Below, one piece after another: positions 36,426 to 45,801 of a stretch of 64,000 nt of DNA (position 1 is the first letter of the stretch; each line of letters starts with the position of its first letter). The position numbers and the translations under genes are program-made. The DNA is taken from assembly GCA_030444405.1 (NCBI GenBank), contig JARFPM010000012.1, positions 19,923 to 83,922 on the forward strand, given 5' to 3'. This stretch comes from Nitrospira sp. (lineage in GTDB: Bacteria > Nitrospirota > Nitrospiria > Nitrospirales > Nitrospiraceae). The notes under the pieces were generated by a model. That model did not search any database. It saw nothing but the letters and a program-made list of their open reading frames with translations, and was not told where the DNA came from.

Positions 36426-37751
36426 TTACTCCCGTCGATGAAGTGCAGCAATCTGGTGGCCTATTTTTCGACCTTCCCTGATTGCGTAATTGGTCCCTCT
36501 ATCTTCGGGGTAGATCTGAGCCATTGAACACAGATGCAGGCCGTCTAAAGGCCCGTCATGCGAGGGAATTAATTCGCTGTAGTTCCTTACAACCACAGGC
36601 TGGGACCAACGTGCGCGCCACAGGTGGTGTGCCTTGATCCAGCTACGACTAAACGTAGGAAACATTTGTTGTAGATAGGGTAGAGCATAGTCGCGGAACT
36701 CATCGGCACTCATATGGTAAAGACGATCGGTATGTGGGAGATATTTGGATAGGTAGACGATGTGGCGGCCACCATAGGTCTGTGGTCGTTCAAAGTTCGT
36801 GTGCTCTATAACACCCACGAAGGGAAATCTCGGATCATTCACATTTAACCAATAAATCCCTGAAAGCGACCGATCGAGTTCAAGTACCAAACACACATTG
36901 CCGAGATATCGAATCTGCTCCAGTGAACGAACATACTGCGGTGGCGCCCAGTGTCGAATCATATCGGCCATCAAGGGCAGCGCGGTAGTAACAACTACAC
37001 GATCAGATGTTAGAGTGCCCTGGTTGGTGTCGGCGTACCAACGTCCATCTCGCTGTTGGATAGCTGTCACCGCACTGTTGACTTCAATGCGCCCACCGAA
37101 TTGACGGACTCTTTCGGCTAGCGCATGAGCCAATGCAATAAAGCCGCCTTTGAAGTAAGCAAGACGCTCCTCACCGTATTTACCACGACTGCTTCCCCGT
37201 AGTTTGAGTTTGTTCCAGAACCACACTGCGGATACTTCGTCGGCGTAGGGGCCAAACTTCCCCTTGAGCAGAGGCTCCCAGACCACTCGGAATACATTGT
37301 CCCCACCGAGTTCCTTGAGCCACTCATGGGCTGACTTGCCCTCGAGCTTTCGCCAATCCTTGACTCGGCGCGCACGCAACGCCAAGAGACCGAGCCGTAT
37401 GCGGTCTGGGAGTTTCAGTGGCGTGAAATTCAGGAGGTCCCAAGGAGACGACAGCTTGAAGAACTGGTTCGCGTAATAGACGCCAGTGTTAGTTGGGCTG
37501 ATTTCGACGCGGTCGTTTAGACCCAACTCCTCAACCAGCCCCATGACATCGAGATCATTGGTAAACCAATGATGATAAAAGCGGTCGAGCTGTTCTCCGC
37601 CTACATCAAAGGCGGCCGCCAGCCCGCCGATTTCAGGCTCGGCCTCTAAGACAGTGACAGAAATTCCTTTCTTCGCCAACTCATAGGCGGCTGCCAATCC
37701 AGTAAAACCTCCACCTACGACGGTGACCTGGGTGTTATGATTTATGGTCAT
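36426..37751 (-). CDS. FAD-dependent oxidoreductase, amine oxidase/UDP-galactopyranose mutase-like
   Basis: A 441-aa flavoprotein: dinucleotide-binding motif VVGGGFTGLAAAYELAKKG at the N-terminus, then 'EAEPEIGGLAAAFDVGGEQL', and a C-terminal FAD motif 'DGLHLCSMAQIYPEDRGTNYAIREG'. The same architecture is seen in protoporphyrinogen-oxidase-like enzymes of polysaccharide clusters. Its stop overlaps nothing, but its start overlaps the stop of the gene upstream (ATGA), so it is co-translated with the membrane protein at 37748-38740. Confidence 0.8.
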   Translation of the reverse strand: MTINHNTQVTVVGGGFTGLAAAYELAKKGISVTVLEAEPEIGGLAAAFDVGGEQLDRFYHHWFTNDLDVMGLVEELGLNDRVEISPTNTGVYYANQFFKLSSPWDLLNFTPLKLPDRIRLGLLALRARRVKDWRKLEGKSAHEWLKELGGDNVFRVVWEPLLKGKFGPYADEVSAVWFWNKLKLRGSSRGKYGEERLAYFKGGFIALAHALAERVRQFGGRIEVNSAVTAIQQRDGRWYADTNQGTLTSDRVVVTTALPLMADMIRHWAPPQYVRSLEQIRYLGNVCLVLELDRSLSGIYWLNVNDPRFPFVGVIEHTNFERPQTYGGRHIVYLSKYLPHTDRLYHMSADEFRDYALPYLQQMFPTFSRSWIKAHHLWRARWSQPVVVRNYSELIPSHDGPLDGLHLCSMAQIYPEDRGTNYAIREGRKIGHQIAALHRRE

Positions 37752-38740
37752 TGCGAAATAGTCTGCGTCAGGAATCTATCTTGAACGGGGTAGCACAGCA
37801 GATAGAGACCACCTGCAATTGTTGGAGGTAGCCATAGCAATGCATGAACCAATAATGCGTAAGCTGTGGCCGCAGCAAACGGATTGCCAAGTACTGTCAT
37901 GGCCCGAGCTGAAAAGTAATCAAACGTACCGATAAAACCAGGCGTGCTCGGAATTACCGTTGCCAGCGTACCAACGGGCAGCGCCAACCACGATGCAAGT
38001 GGCTGCGTCATCGCTGGCAAGGACAAGGCAGCGAACCAGAAGACTAAGCCCTCAAACAGCCATGCGAGCACTGACCAAAATAGCAAGCGTATGATGGTGT
38101 GACTGCGCGAGGTGTGGTCTAAGGCGACAAAAACATGGTCAACTGAGGTTAATAATTTATGTCCCAACCTCGGCAGAACACCAGTTGCGACGCTCACTAG
38201 CCCTGACGCGAGTGGTTTGAAAGAGGCTGGGAAGAGCAAGATGAACAAGATAACCACGCTACCCACGACCAAGATGCCGCCACTCAGCCCCATGAAACGT
38301 GACGACTCTACTCCAAACCAGGACAAGGTGGCGCCAAATAGGGACACCATCATCAATAGGTCCAGCAGTCTTTCGACCAACAAAGTTGTCAACGATGTCG
38401 TTGCTTTAATACCTAGCCTGCGGTTAAACCCAAATGCGCGTAGGATGTCTCCAGCCCTTAACGGTAATAGATTATTGGCGGCTACGCTCGCCATCAATGG
38501 TCCGGCACAGTGCTTCCACTCCAACTTCGGGTTTTCCGAAAGAAGCATCAGGCGCCAGCGCTGGATGCGGCAGGCGTAGCCACTGTAGAACGCTAGCACA
38601 GCTGCTCCTAACCACCAGCCGTTGGCTTCGGCGAAGGTGGCTTTCACTTCACTCAATTGGATATGTCGAAAAAGTAGCCACAGGAAAAAGCCTGTGAGCG
38701 CCATACCACCGAATAGGCGTAACCATCTCCGTGCGTTCAC
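37748..38740 (-). CDS. LPG-synthase-TM/UPF0104-type membrane protein
   Basis: A 330-aa protein with about eight hydrophobic segments and the UPF0104 hallmarks 'SVAANNLLPLRAGDILRAF' and 'TTLLVERLLDLLMM'. Relatives include lysyl-phosphatidylglycerol synthase membrane halves and AglD-type flippase candidates, often beside GT2 enzymes. It overlaps both neighbours by 4 bases, giving a tight three-gene unit. Transport or scrambling of a lipid-linked sugar is the best guess. Confidence 0.78.
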   Translation of the reverse strand: MNARRWLRLFGGMALTGFFLWLLFRHIQLSEVKATFAEANGWWLGAAVLAFYSGYACRIQRWRLMLLSENPKLEWKHCAGPLMASVAANNLLPLRAGDILRAFGFNRRLGIKATTSLTTLLVERLLDLLMMVSLFGATLSWFGVESSRFMGLSGGILVVGSVVILFILLFPASFKPLASGLVSVATGVLPRLGHKLLTSVDHVFVALDHTSRSHTIIRLLFWSVLAWLFEGLVFWFAALSLPAMTQPLASWLALPVGTLATVIPSTPGFIGTFDYFSARAMTVLGNPFAAATAYALLVHALLWLPPTIAGGLYLLCYPVQDRFLTQTISQ

Positions 38741-39744
38741 TTAATCACATGCACCGGACTACGTGAAACCGTGGGCTGCTTTTCCGTGAATCCTGTGTAT
38801 TCTTGCACCACGTATAGGGGCCGACCCTTGATCTCGTTATAAATTCGGCCAACGTACTCGCCAAGGATGCCTAAGCTGATCAGTTGCACGCCACCAATGA
38901 ACAAGACCGCGATCATCAGAGCTGTCCAGCCCTCAACCCAGATGTTGGTGAACAACCTCAGTGTCACGGCGTAAACAATCCCCGCCATGGCCATTACGGC
39001 GGATATCATTCCCATAGCGACCGATGCCTGGAGTGGTTTGGTTGAAAACGATAAGATCCCGTCCGTCGCAAAGCGCACCATTTTTCGAAGCGGATACTTG
39101 CTCTCACCTGCAAATCGCTTCGCTCTGATATACGGCAAAGCCGTTTGTTTGAAGCCGACCCAACTCACCATGCCACGGACAAAGCGGTCACGTTCAGGCA
39201 TTGCCCTCAGGGTGTCGACCACATTGCGATTCATCAAACGAAAGTCTCCCGTATCGAGCGGGATTGGGATGTCGGAGAGTTTATTCAGTAGTCGATAGAA
39301 AGCACGGGCTGTAGCTAACTTGAAAACCGATTCGCCCGGCCGCTCGGTCCGAGTGCCGTAAACAACGTCGTAGCCTTCGCGCCACTTTTCGATCATTTGA
39401 TGTATGACTTCAGGTGGATCTTGAAGATCGGCATCGATCAGAACCACGATATCGCCGCTGGATGCATCTATTCCTGCCGTAACGGCTATTTGATGACCAA
39501 AGTTCCTTGCAAAACCAACTACTTTGATACGAGGATCTTGCGCTGCGAATTCTTTTAATATGTCTCTGGTGCAGTCGCGACTTCCGTCGTCTACGAAAAT
39601 CAACTCGACGTTCAGATCCTGCACTTCATCACAAAATTGGCGCAGGCGTTTAACCGTTTCACGTATTGCCTCTTGTTCGTTGTAACAGGGTATGACTAGT
39701 GACAACGAAGCGTCGGGGAGTGAGATGCTTTGTCTGTTATTCAT
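38737..39744 (-). CDS. GT2 polyprenyl-phosphate glycosyltransferase (DPM/GtrB-like)
   Basis: A 335-aa enzyme: GT-A catalytic domain with SLVIPCYNEQEAI, FVDDGSRDCT, the metal-binding DADLQDPPE and 'ERDRFVRGMVSWVGF', then two C-terminal membrane spans. Such enzymes move a sugar from a nucleotide donor to undecaprenyl phosphate at the cytoplasmic face. It heads the unit with the UPF0104 protein and the FAD enzyme. ATG 39744 is the likely start; ATG 39774 is also open. Confidence 0.9.
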   Translation of the reverse strand: MNNRQSISLPDASLSLVIPCYNEQEAIRETVKRLRQFCDEVQDLNVELIFVDDGSRDCTRDILKEFAAQDPRIKVVGFARNFGHQIAVTAGIDASSGDIVVLIDADLQDPPEVIHQMIEKWREGYDVVYGTRTERPGESVFKLATARAFYRLLNKLSDIPIPLDTGDFRLMNRNVVDTLRAMPERDRFVRGMVSWVGFKQTALPYIRAKRFAGESKYPLRKMVRFATDGILSFSTKPLQASVAMGMISAVMAMAGIVYAVTLRLFTNIWVEGWTALMIAVLFIGGVQLISLGILGEYVGRIYNEIKGRPLYVVQEYTGFTEKQPTVSRSPVHVIK

Positions 39745-39774
39745 TGACGGTGACAGTCTCCGGCCGCCCAGCAA

Positions 39775-40157
39775 GCGTCAGAGCGTTCTTGCGATGACAT
39801 CCTTGTTTCGACATGCCAGCTAACACTGCGCAAAACACCACAATTGTCCAGTCGTCCAGTGATATGCATCCGTGCACTCTTTGATGACCAGAGCTTGCGA
39901 TCGGTGTGCCAATTTGCCCCAATGTAAGCGAGAACTTTCTCCCTATTCAAGCAAGAGTCCTCAGTCTGTGAAGACGGGGGTGAGGGCAAGGTCGTTCGAA
40001 GCAAGACGAGCCCCGCCCGTAATCATTGAGGACCTCACCTGTTAAGCAGGGGAATCCATGAGACAGTGGCGGCATTTTCAAACAGGTTCTAGGCAGCTAT
40101 CTACGCATCTATGCTCCAACCAATAATTCAGGCGAAAACGGCGATAACTGGGGCACT
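39775..40157. other. Intergenic stretch between GT2 gene and GMC gene
   Basis: 383 bases with only unconvincing open frames of 61-87 codons. Contains the 3' side of the GMC oxidoreductase unit and presumably the promoter of the GT2-led unit, which I could not pinpoint. Confidence 0.4.
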
Positions 40158-41591
40158 TCAGGAATTCCGCAAATGTTCCGACAATCGCAATGCGAGCTGA
40201 ACAATCGTGAGTGTTGGGTTGGCTGATCCGCCTGATGGAAAAACTGATGAGCCAGCGATGTACAGGTTCTCTTGTCCAAATACGCGACAATTTGAATCCA
40301 CAACACCATTCTTGACCGTGTCTGCCATTCGAGTACCGCCCATGTGGTGATAACCAGCGCCTGAATCGTTCGTCACGCGGTAATCGGGGAAACCATCATT
40401 GCTAAACACCCAATTAGTAAACTTGATACGTCCGAGATTCCTGGCCATCACATAATCATTGAACTGAGAGAGAGATTTCCGTAGAGTAGCAAGATCTCGA
40501 TCCGTTTTTTTCCAATGAAGCTCCGTCAACGGAATTCCAAACCGGTCACGCTTCGTCTCGGATAGCTTCACATGATTGTCCCAAATAGGCTCTTGTTCCC
40601 AGTCTGCAAAGAGGGTCGTCCCACACACGAGATTCTTCCCTACTCGCGAAGCGGCCCATGCGCCCGCTTTCGGCGCAACGCATAAAAGGTCGCGAACTAG
40701 AGCCTGTGTGCCTTCACGTGGCAGTTCTCTTACCCAGAATCGGCAATCTAACGTCGATAACTTTCTTTTTACCGCGTCTGTTAAACCGACCAAGCGCATC
40801 TTAGTCTTCGCCATTTCGAGCTGAACGAGCGCATGACCGACCCTGAAGGAGGGGTGCTCCATCCAATAGTGGCCTAACGGCGCTCGAGGGTCAACGCATT
40901 TCCCCTTTGTCTGATGATTGCTCCACAGAAGCATCCGGCTGTTTTCTATTCCCCCCATCGCTAAAATGAAGTGTTTCGCCTTGACGTTGGCCGATTGCCC
41001 AAAAAAGTTAGTAGCCGTTACACTCACTACACGTTGGCCATCTGTTTTCAAGCCCGTTAGGTTGGCGTTGGTAACGTAGGTGACGTGTTTCGACGCATTC
41101 AGTCTCTCCCGATATTTTTCACCAAACCGAACTTGCGAATACGAAATACCAATTTCTTTGATACCAAATTCCTGATCCAACACAATGTCATCTTGTGGTT
41201 GCCGAATATCGAGAATAGACAGCGCTTTTTTCAAGAAGGGGTCTAGGCCTTTCTTTTCTATTGGCCAGTGAGCATTCTCAAACCCCTCCTTCTTTTGGAA
41301 ATCACTTTCGCCTAATGGCACGCAGTGTCCATCCCAATGGCCACTCGTACCACCAAGATATCGAAGCCGAGCAGAATCAAGTTCGAAGTAGGGGTCCCCT
41401 ATCACATCCCCCTTATAAATGTCCTGAGATTCATCGCTCTGATGAAGTCCACCTCCCTCTAAGAGAATAACTGAACGACCATAGTCTCCAAGTTCTAATG
41501 CGACAGTCATTCCGGCAGGTCCTGATCCCACCACACAAAAGTCTGCAATCTTTGGGAGGCCATTTACCGAAAGGCTGAAATCAATATGCAT
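40158..41591 (-). CDS. GMC-type FAD oxidoreductase
   Basis: A 477-aa flavoenzyme: N-terminal VVGSGPAGMTVALELGDYG, RYLGGTSGHWDGHC, and the C-terminal catalytic His region GAGYHHMGGTRM with NPTLTIVQLALRL. This is the subtype related to gluconate/fructose dehydrogenase large subunits and to enzymes that oxidise sugar alcohols or lipid-linked sugars. The start follows AGGAG and overlaps by one base the stop of a 47-aa RR-signal peptide gene, which is therefore probably its partner. A broken HAD-UbiA gene lies further upstream. Confidence 0.88.
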   Translation of the reverse strand: MHIDFSLSVNGLPKIADFCVVGSGPAGMTVALELGDYGRSVILLEGGGLHQSDESQDIYKGDVIGDPYFELDSARLRYLGGTSGHWDGHCVPLGESDFQKKEGFENAHWPIEKKGLDPFLKKALSILDIRQPQDDIVLDQEFGIKEIGISYSQVRFGEKYRERLNASKHVTYVTNANLTGLKTDGQRVVSVTATNFFGQSANVKAKHFILAMGGIENSRMLLWSNHQTKGKCVDPRAPLGHYWMEHPSFRVGHALVQLEMAKTKMRLVGLTDAVKRKLSTLDCRFWVRELPREGTQALVRDLLCVAPKAGAWAASRVGKNLVCGTTLFADWEQEPIWDNHVKLSETKRDRFGIPLTELHWKKTDRDLATLRKSLSQFNDYVMARNLGRIKFTNWVFSNDGFPDYRVTNDSGAGYHHMGGTRMADTVKNGVVDSNCRVFGQENLYIAGSSVFPSGGSANPTLTIVQLALRLSEHLRNS

Positions 41592-41734
41592 TAAACATCT
41601 CCTGTTTGTAGCACCCAGCCTTGTTTAATGAATCTTCCACTCCTGCTGCTATGAGCATTGCCGGAAATACGAGTGAGCAGAACCATTTGGCTGAGCAATA
41701 ACGCTCCGATCAAGAATCCTCTGCGTGAACACAT
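41591..41734 (-). CDS. 47-aa peptide with RR signal, coupled to the GMC oxidoreductase
   Basis: A very strong AAAGGAGGTGAAGAAC leads into ATG 41734. The protein starts MCSRRGFLIGALLLSQMVLL, a compact twin-arginine-like signal, and ends with 'SGRFIKQGWVLQTGDV'. Its TAA shares its last base with the ATG of the GMC gene (TAATG), the mark of translational coupling. Dehydrogenases of this class are often exported with a small Tat-signal subunit, so this may be a reduced hitchhiker subunit or assembly peptide. Too short to be picked up by usual gene calls. Confidence 0.65.
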   Translation of the reverse strand: MCSRRGFLIGALLLSQMVLLTRISGNAHSSRSGRFIKQGWVLQTGDV

Positions 41735-42033
41735 GTTCTTCACCTCCTTTGACTATCTCGCCGTCCGCTCGTTAACACTCTGGAGATCCCAGCCCAAGCA
41801 GCATTTTGATCGAAGGCATTCTGAAAGCGCTCTTTCCATCCCACAACGCGATGGCTTTCTCCTTCTCATATCATCCATCAAGAATGTCCACACTCCCCAT
41901 CGGATGCATTTAGGGGATCTCCCTACCAATATCGAGGTCCCTGGTCAAGTCCTTTTTCCCGTAAAAGCTGTCATGGCGCTGATTGCTCCGGCGATGGTCA
42001 TCACGCGACATGACTTTGCGCATGATACTGCTC

Positions 42034-42225
42034 TCAGTGAATCGCATCCAGCTCGCGCCAGCGCTGTGAGGCTGTCAGCATTGTGGCGAACACCAGCTTC
42101 AAACAGGCTCTCTCCGTTTTAGGAGAGCGTACGAACCTCGAAGCCGCAAAGCTAATGCCGACACCAATCAAAACCGCCCAGCTCGCTGTATCAATAACGG
42201 CAAATACAAGCTGGCCGTCGTTCAT
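42034..42225 (-). CDS. Hypothetical 63-aa protein with one membrane span
   Basis: Starts at ATG 42225 inside the stop region of the pseudogene upstream (ATGA overlap). Residues ~7-27 are hydrophobic ('FAVIDTASWAVLIGVGISFA'), followed by a basic stretch. It may be a real small membrane protein or a chance frame left by truncation of the HAD-UbiA gene. Confidence 0.3.
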   Translation of the reverse strand: MNDGQLVFAVIDTASWAVLIGVGISFAASRFVRSPKTERACLKLVFATMLTASQRWRELDAIH

Positions 42226-42602
42226 AAGTCCTCTATGTGCGTCGAACCGTATCCAACTAACAGGTGGCCTGCGATCCGTTGTGCCACATTGATATTTGTG
42301 GCTGTACAGAGCACCAATCTATGCCCAAGTGTTTTTTGCTGTTTCAGCCAGTCGATTAGCTGAATGTTGTAAGGTAAAGTCGCTGGATTTAACTCAACGG
42401 AGTCTGCCAACTTCTGCTTTACAAATGTCTTTCCGACAAGCAATCAAAATAGAGGATAGGGAACGGAAATGGTTTTATCACGAAGTGACTGCAAAGCAGA
42501 TTCATGTAGGATATCGGTATGGCGAAGTGACCCATCCAAATCAACCACTATCATAATCTCCGTGTTGCTTTCCAGGGCAGGCCGCTCATGCGTGTAGGCC
42601 AT
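42222..42602 (-). pseudogene. Broken N-terminal HAD domain of a UbiA-type prenyltransferase
   Basis: From ATG 42602 the frame carries the HAD motif VVDLDGSLRHTD, 'ILHESALQSLRD', then after a TGA at 42444-42446 continues in the same frame: LLVGKTFVKQKLADSV, LPYNIQLIDWL, HRLVLCTATN and 'AQRIAGHLL'. This is the N-terminal phosphatase-like domain found fused to UbiA prenyltransferases. The TGA sits where relatives have Trp. The frame ends at 42222 with the membrane prenyltransferase half missing. Intact versions make polyprenyl-phosphate-linked sugars. Confidence 0.7.
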
Positions 42603-42657
42603 GACTTCTTGTGATAGACATCGAGTCGCAATAAATCTAGCATATGTACTACAGTTC

Positions 42658-44214
42658 TTACTCCCACTCGATGGTGCTCGGCGGCTTCGAGCTGATATCG
42701 TACACGACCCGGTTCACGCCCTTCACCTCGTTGATGATCCGGTTCGACATGCGACCAAGAACCTCATTCGGTATCTTTGCCCAGTCTGCCGTCATACCGT
42801 CCACGCTGGTCACGGCTCGAATGGCGATCACGTTCTCATAGGTCCGTTGATCGCCCATCACCCCGACAGTTCGAATCGGCAACAAGACGGCAAAGGCCTG
42901 CCAGATCTCACGATAAAGACCGGCACTTCGGACTTCCTGGTCGACGATGGCTTCGGCAGCCCGCAAAATCGCCAACCGTTCCGGCGTCACGGCGCCCAGA
43001 ACGCGAATAGCCAATCCTGGACCTGGGAACGGTTGTCGCCAGATGATCTCATCCGGCAATCCCAGCTCTTTTCCCAACACCCGCACTTCGTCCTTGAACA
43101 ACTCGCGCAGCGGCTCGATAAGCTTGAGCTTCATACGTGCCGGCAACCCGCCAACATTGTGATGGGTCTTAATCGTGGCCGAGGGGCCTTTGAAGCTGAC
43201 GCTTTCGATCACGTCGGGATACAGTGTCCCCTGGACAAGGTACTTGACGCCCTTCAGTTTCTTCGATTCCGCCTCAAAATGTTTGATGAATTGCCTGCCG
43301 ATGATCTTTCGCTTGCGCTCCGGGTCCGTCACACTCTTCAGGCCGGCGAGAAACTGCTTGGTTCCGTCAAGGACCTTGAGATTCAGGTGCAGCTGTGAGG
43401 CAAAGGTCTTCTGCACTTGGTCCCGTTCGCCAGACCGCAAGACGCCGTTATCGACGAAGATGCAGGTGAGTTGATCGCCGATCGCCCGGTGCGTCAGCGC
43501 CGCCGCAACCGAGGAATCTACGCCGCCGCTCAGCGCGCAGATGACTCGTTCCTTGCCGACCTGCTCGCGAATCTGCTTGATCGCCGTTTCCACATAGGAC
43601 CGCATAGTCCAGGTCGGTTTGCAGCCGCAAATCTCGTAGACGAAGTTCTGTAGAATTTTCGTCCCTTCCGGCGTGTGAGCCACTTCGGGATGGAACTGCA
43701 GGCAATAGATCCGGCGCTTGTGATCGTCCCGCTTCATCGCCGCGACGGGCGAATTGCTCGTATGCGCGATCGATCGAAACCCCGGCGGCATCCGTTCGAT
43801 GCGATCCCCATGCGACATCCATACGGTCGTCTGCTTGTCGCTTCCCACCTCTTTAAAGAGATCACTGGCATCGTCGATTGCGAGATCAGCGCGGCCATAC
43901 TCACGGTGAGGTGATTTCGTGACGGCTCCCCCGGAGAGATGTGTCACCAACTGCATGCCGTAGCAGATGCCAAGGATTGGAATGTTCTGATCAAACAGTT
44001 CCTTGGCAACGACCGGCGCTTTTTTCTCGTACACGCTGGAGGGTCCTCCGGACAGCACAATGCCCTGGGGGCGATACGCCAGAATCGTCGCCAAGGGGAC
44101 TGTACAGGGAAGAATCTGCGAATACACCTGAGCTTCGCGAATGCGGCGGGCGATCAACTGCGTGTACTGCGACCCGAAGTCGAGGACCAGAATTCTATTG
44201 TGCCAAAGTTCCAT
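42658..44214 (-). CDS. guaA: GMP synthase (glutamine-hydrolysing)
   Basis: A 518-aa enzyme converting XMP to GMP. Class I glutaminase domain ([13 protein letters not shown], nucleophile Cys in GICYGMQ, HPEVAHT), ATP-pyrophosphatase domain ([12 protein letters not shown]), and the GMP-synthase C-terminal dimerisation domain ending [18 protein letters not shown]. Full length. It follows guaB on the same strand with a 110-base gap, forming the usual purine pair. Confidence 0.97.
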   Translation of the reverse strand: MELWHNRILVLDFGSQYTQLIARRIREAQVYSQILPCTVPLATILAYRPQGIVLSGGPSSVYEKKAPVVAKELFDQNIPILGICYGMQLVTHLSGGAVTKSPHREYGRADLAIDDASDLFKEVGSDKQTTVWMSHGDRIERMPPGFRSIAHTSNSPVAAMKRDDHKRRIYCLQFHPEVAHTPEGTKILQNFVYEICGCKPTWTMRSYVETAIKQIREQVGKERVICALSGGVDSSVAAALTHRAIGDQLTCIFVDNGVLRSGERDQVQKTFASQLHLNLKVLDGTKQFLAGLKSVTDPERKRKIIGRQFIKHFEAESKKLKGVKYLVQGTLYPDVIESVSFKGPSATIKTHHNVGGLPARMKLKLIEPLRELFKDEVRVLGKELGLPDEIIWRQPFPGPGLAIRVLGAVTPERLAILRAAEAIVDQEVRSAGLYREIWQAFAVLLPIRTVGVMGDQRTYENVIAIRAVTSVDGMTADWAKIPNEVLGRMSNRIINEVKGVNRVVYDISSKPPSTIEWE

Positions 44215-44324
44215 CTTCGTTAATCGTAAATCGTTACACGTTAATTGCCGGAGTCATTATGAGGGACAGAACCGAGACTCGGAAGCGTCTATCGATTCAC
44301 GGTTAACGATCAACGTTCGACGTT

Positions 44325-45791
44325 CTATTCCCAATCCATCCGATAGTTCGGCGCCTCTTTGGTAATGATCACATCATGCACATGACTCTCACGGAGGCCG
44401 GCCACGGACTGTCTGATGAACGCGGCATTCCGTTGCAAGTCGGCAATCGTTTTACAGCCGCAGTATCCCATTCCCGATCTCACACCGCCGACCAACTGAT
44501 ACACCACGGCGGCCAACGGACCTTTATAGGGAACACGGCCTTCGATCCCTTCGGGAACCAGCTTCTGGGCTGGGCGTCCTCCTTGCCCATATCGGTCCCC
44601 TCCTCCTCGCTCCATCGCCCCGATGGAACCCATGCCGCGATAGACCTTGTAAGTTCTTGCTTGATAGAGCACCGTCTCACCGGGGGATTCTTCCGTTCCC
44701 GCAAAAAGACCGCCAAGCATCACAGAAGACGCCCCGGCAGCCAAGGCCTTCGTAATATCGCCGGAAAACTTGATGCCTCCATCGGCAATAACCGGCACGC
44801 CGCTCCCCTGTAAAACTTTTGCGCAATCCGCGATGGCGGTCAGCTGCGGCATCCCGGCACCCGACACGATCCGTGTCGTGCAGATCGATCCCGGTCCGAC
44901 CCCGACCTTGACCGCATCGACTCCGACTTTGAGGAGGTCTCTGGCCGCCTCTGCGGTTCCAATGTTTCCCGCGACCAGTTCGAGATCCGGATACAGCTTC
45001 TTGATCATCTTCGCCGTGTCCAGCACGGCTTGCGAATGACCGTGCGCCGTGTCGATCACCACAAGATCCACGCCTGATTTCTTGAGAAGAGTCACGCGCT
45101 CTTCCGTATCCTGCCCGACACCGACCGCCGCGCCGACCCGTAAACGTCCATGACTGTCCTTGCACGCATTGGGATACTTAATCCGTTTTTCGATATCCTT
45201 GATGGTGATGAGGCCCTTGAGTTCAAACTGCTTGTTCACCACCGGCAATTTTTCGATCCGGTGCTCGTGAAGAATCTCCCTCGCCTTCTCCAGACTGGTG
45301 CCCTCCGGCGCCGTGATCAACCGGTCTCGCTTCATCACCTGCGACACCTTCATGTCCATCCTGGTTTCAAACCTCAGATCGCGGTTGGTGAGAATCCCGA
45401 CCAGCTTGCGCCCTTTGGTGACGGGGATGCCCGAGATCCGATATTTCGCCATGAGCTGGTGCGCGTCACGGATCGTTTCGTCCGGAGTAATCGTGACGGG
45501 ATCGAGGATCATGCCGCTTTCGGACTTCTTGACTTTATCCGCCTCTATCGCCTGATCCGTCGGAGACAGCACGCGATGGATGATCCCGATCCCCCCTTCG
45601 CGCGCCATTGCGATCGCCAGCCGCGACTCCGTGACCGTATCCATGGCCGCGCTGACGAGCGGGATATTGATCCGGATATTGCGCGACACAAAGGTACCGG
45701 TATCGACTTCGTTGGGCACAATCTGCGACTTGGCCGGTACGAGGACCACGTCGTCGTACGTCAGTCCCAGTCGCGGTTCTTTATCAAGCAT
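44325..45791 (-). CDS. guaB: IMP dehydrogenase
   Basis: A 488-aa enzyme oxidising IMP to XMP with NAD+. TIM barrel with two CBS domains inserted (~95-205), catalytic Cys in [11 protein letters not shown], and the GRGS-like flap with [10 protein letters not shown]. The start is ATG 45791 with GAGGGAG upstream; the longer open frame into the NHL gene is antisense noise. It lies 10 bases after the NHL-repeat gene on the same strand. Confidence 0.97.
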   Translation of the reverse strand: MLDKEPRLGLTYDDVVLVPAKSQIVPNEVDTGTFVSRNIRINIPLVSAAMDTVTESRLAIAMAREGGIGIIHRVLSPTDQAIEADKVKKSESGMILDPVTITPDETIRDAHQLMAKYRISGIPVTKGRKLVGILTNRDLRFETRMDMKVSQVMKRDRLITAPEGTSLEKAREILHEHRIEKLPVVNKQFELKGLITIKDIEKRIKYPNACKDSHGRLRVGAAVGVGQDTEERVTLLKKSGVDLVVIDTAHGHSQAVLDTAKMIKKLYPDLELVAGNIGTAEAARDLLKVGVDAVKVGVGPGSICTTRIVSGAGMPQLTAIADCAKVLQGSGVPVIADGGIKFSGDITKALAAGASSVMLGGLFAGTEESPGETVLYQARTYKVYRGMGSIGAMERGGGDRYGQGGRPAQKLVPEGIEGRVPYKGPLAAVVYQLVGGVRSGMGYCGCKTIADLQRNAAFIRQSVAGLRESHVHDVIITKEAPNYRMDWE

Positions 45792-45801
45792 CACTCCCTC
45801 T

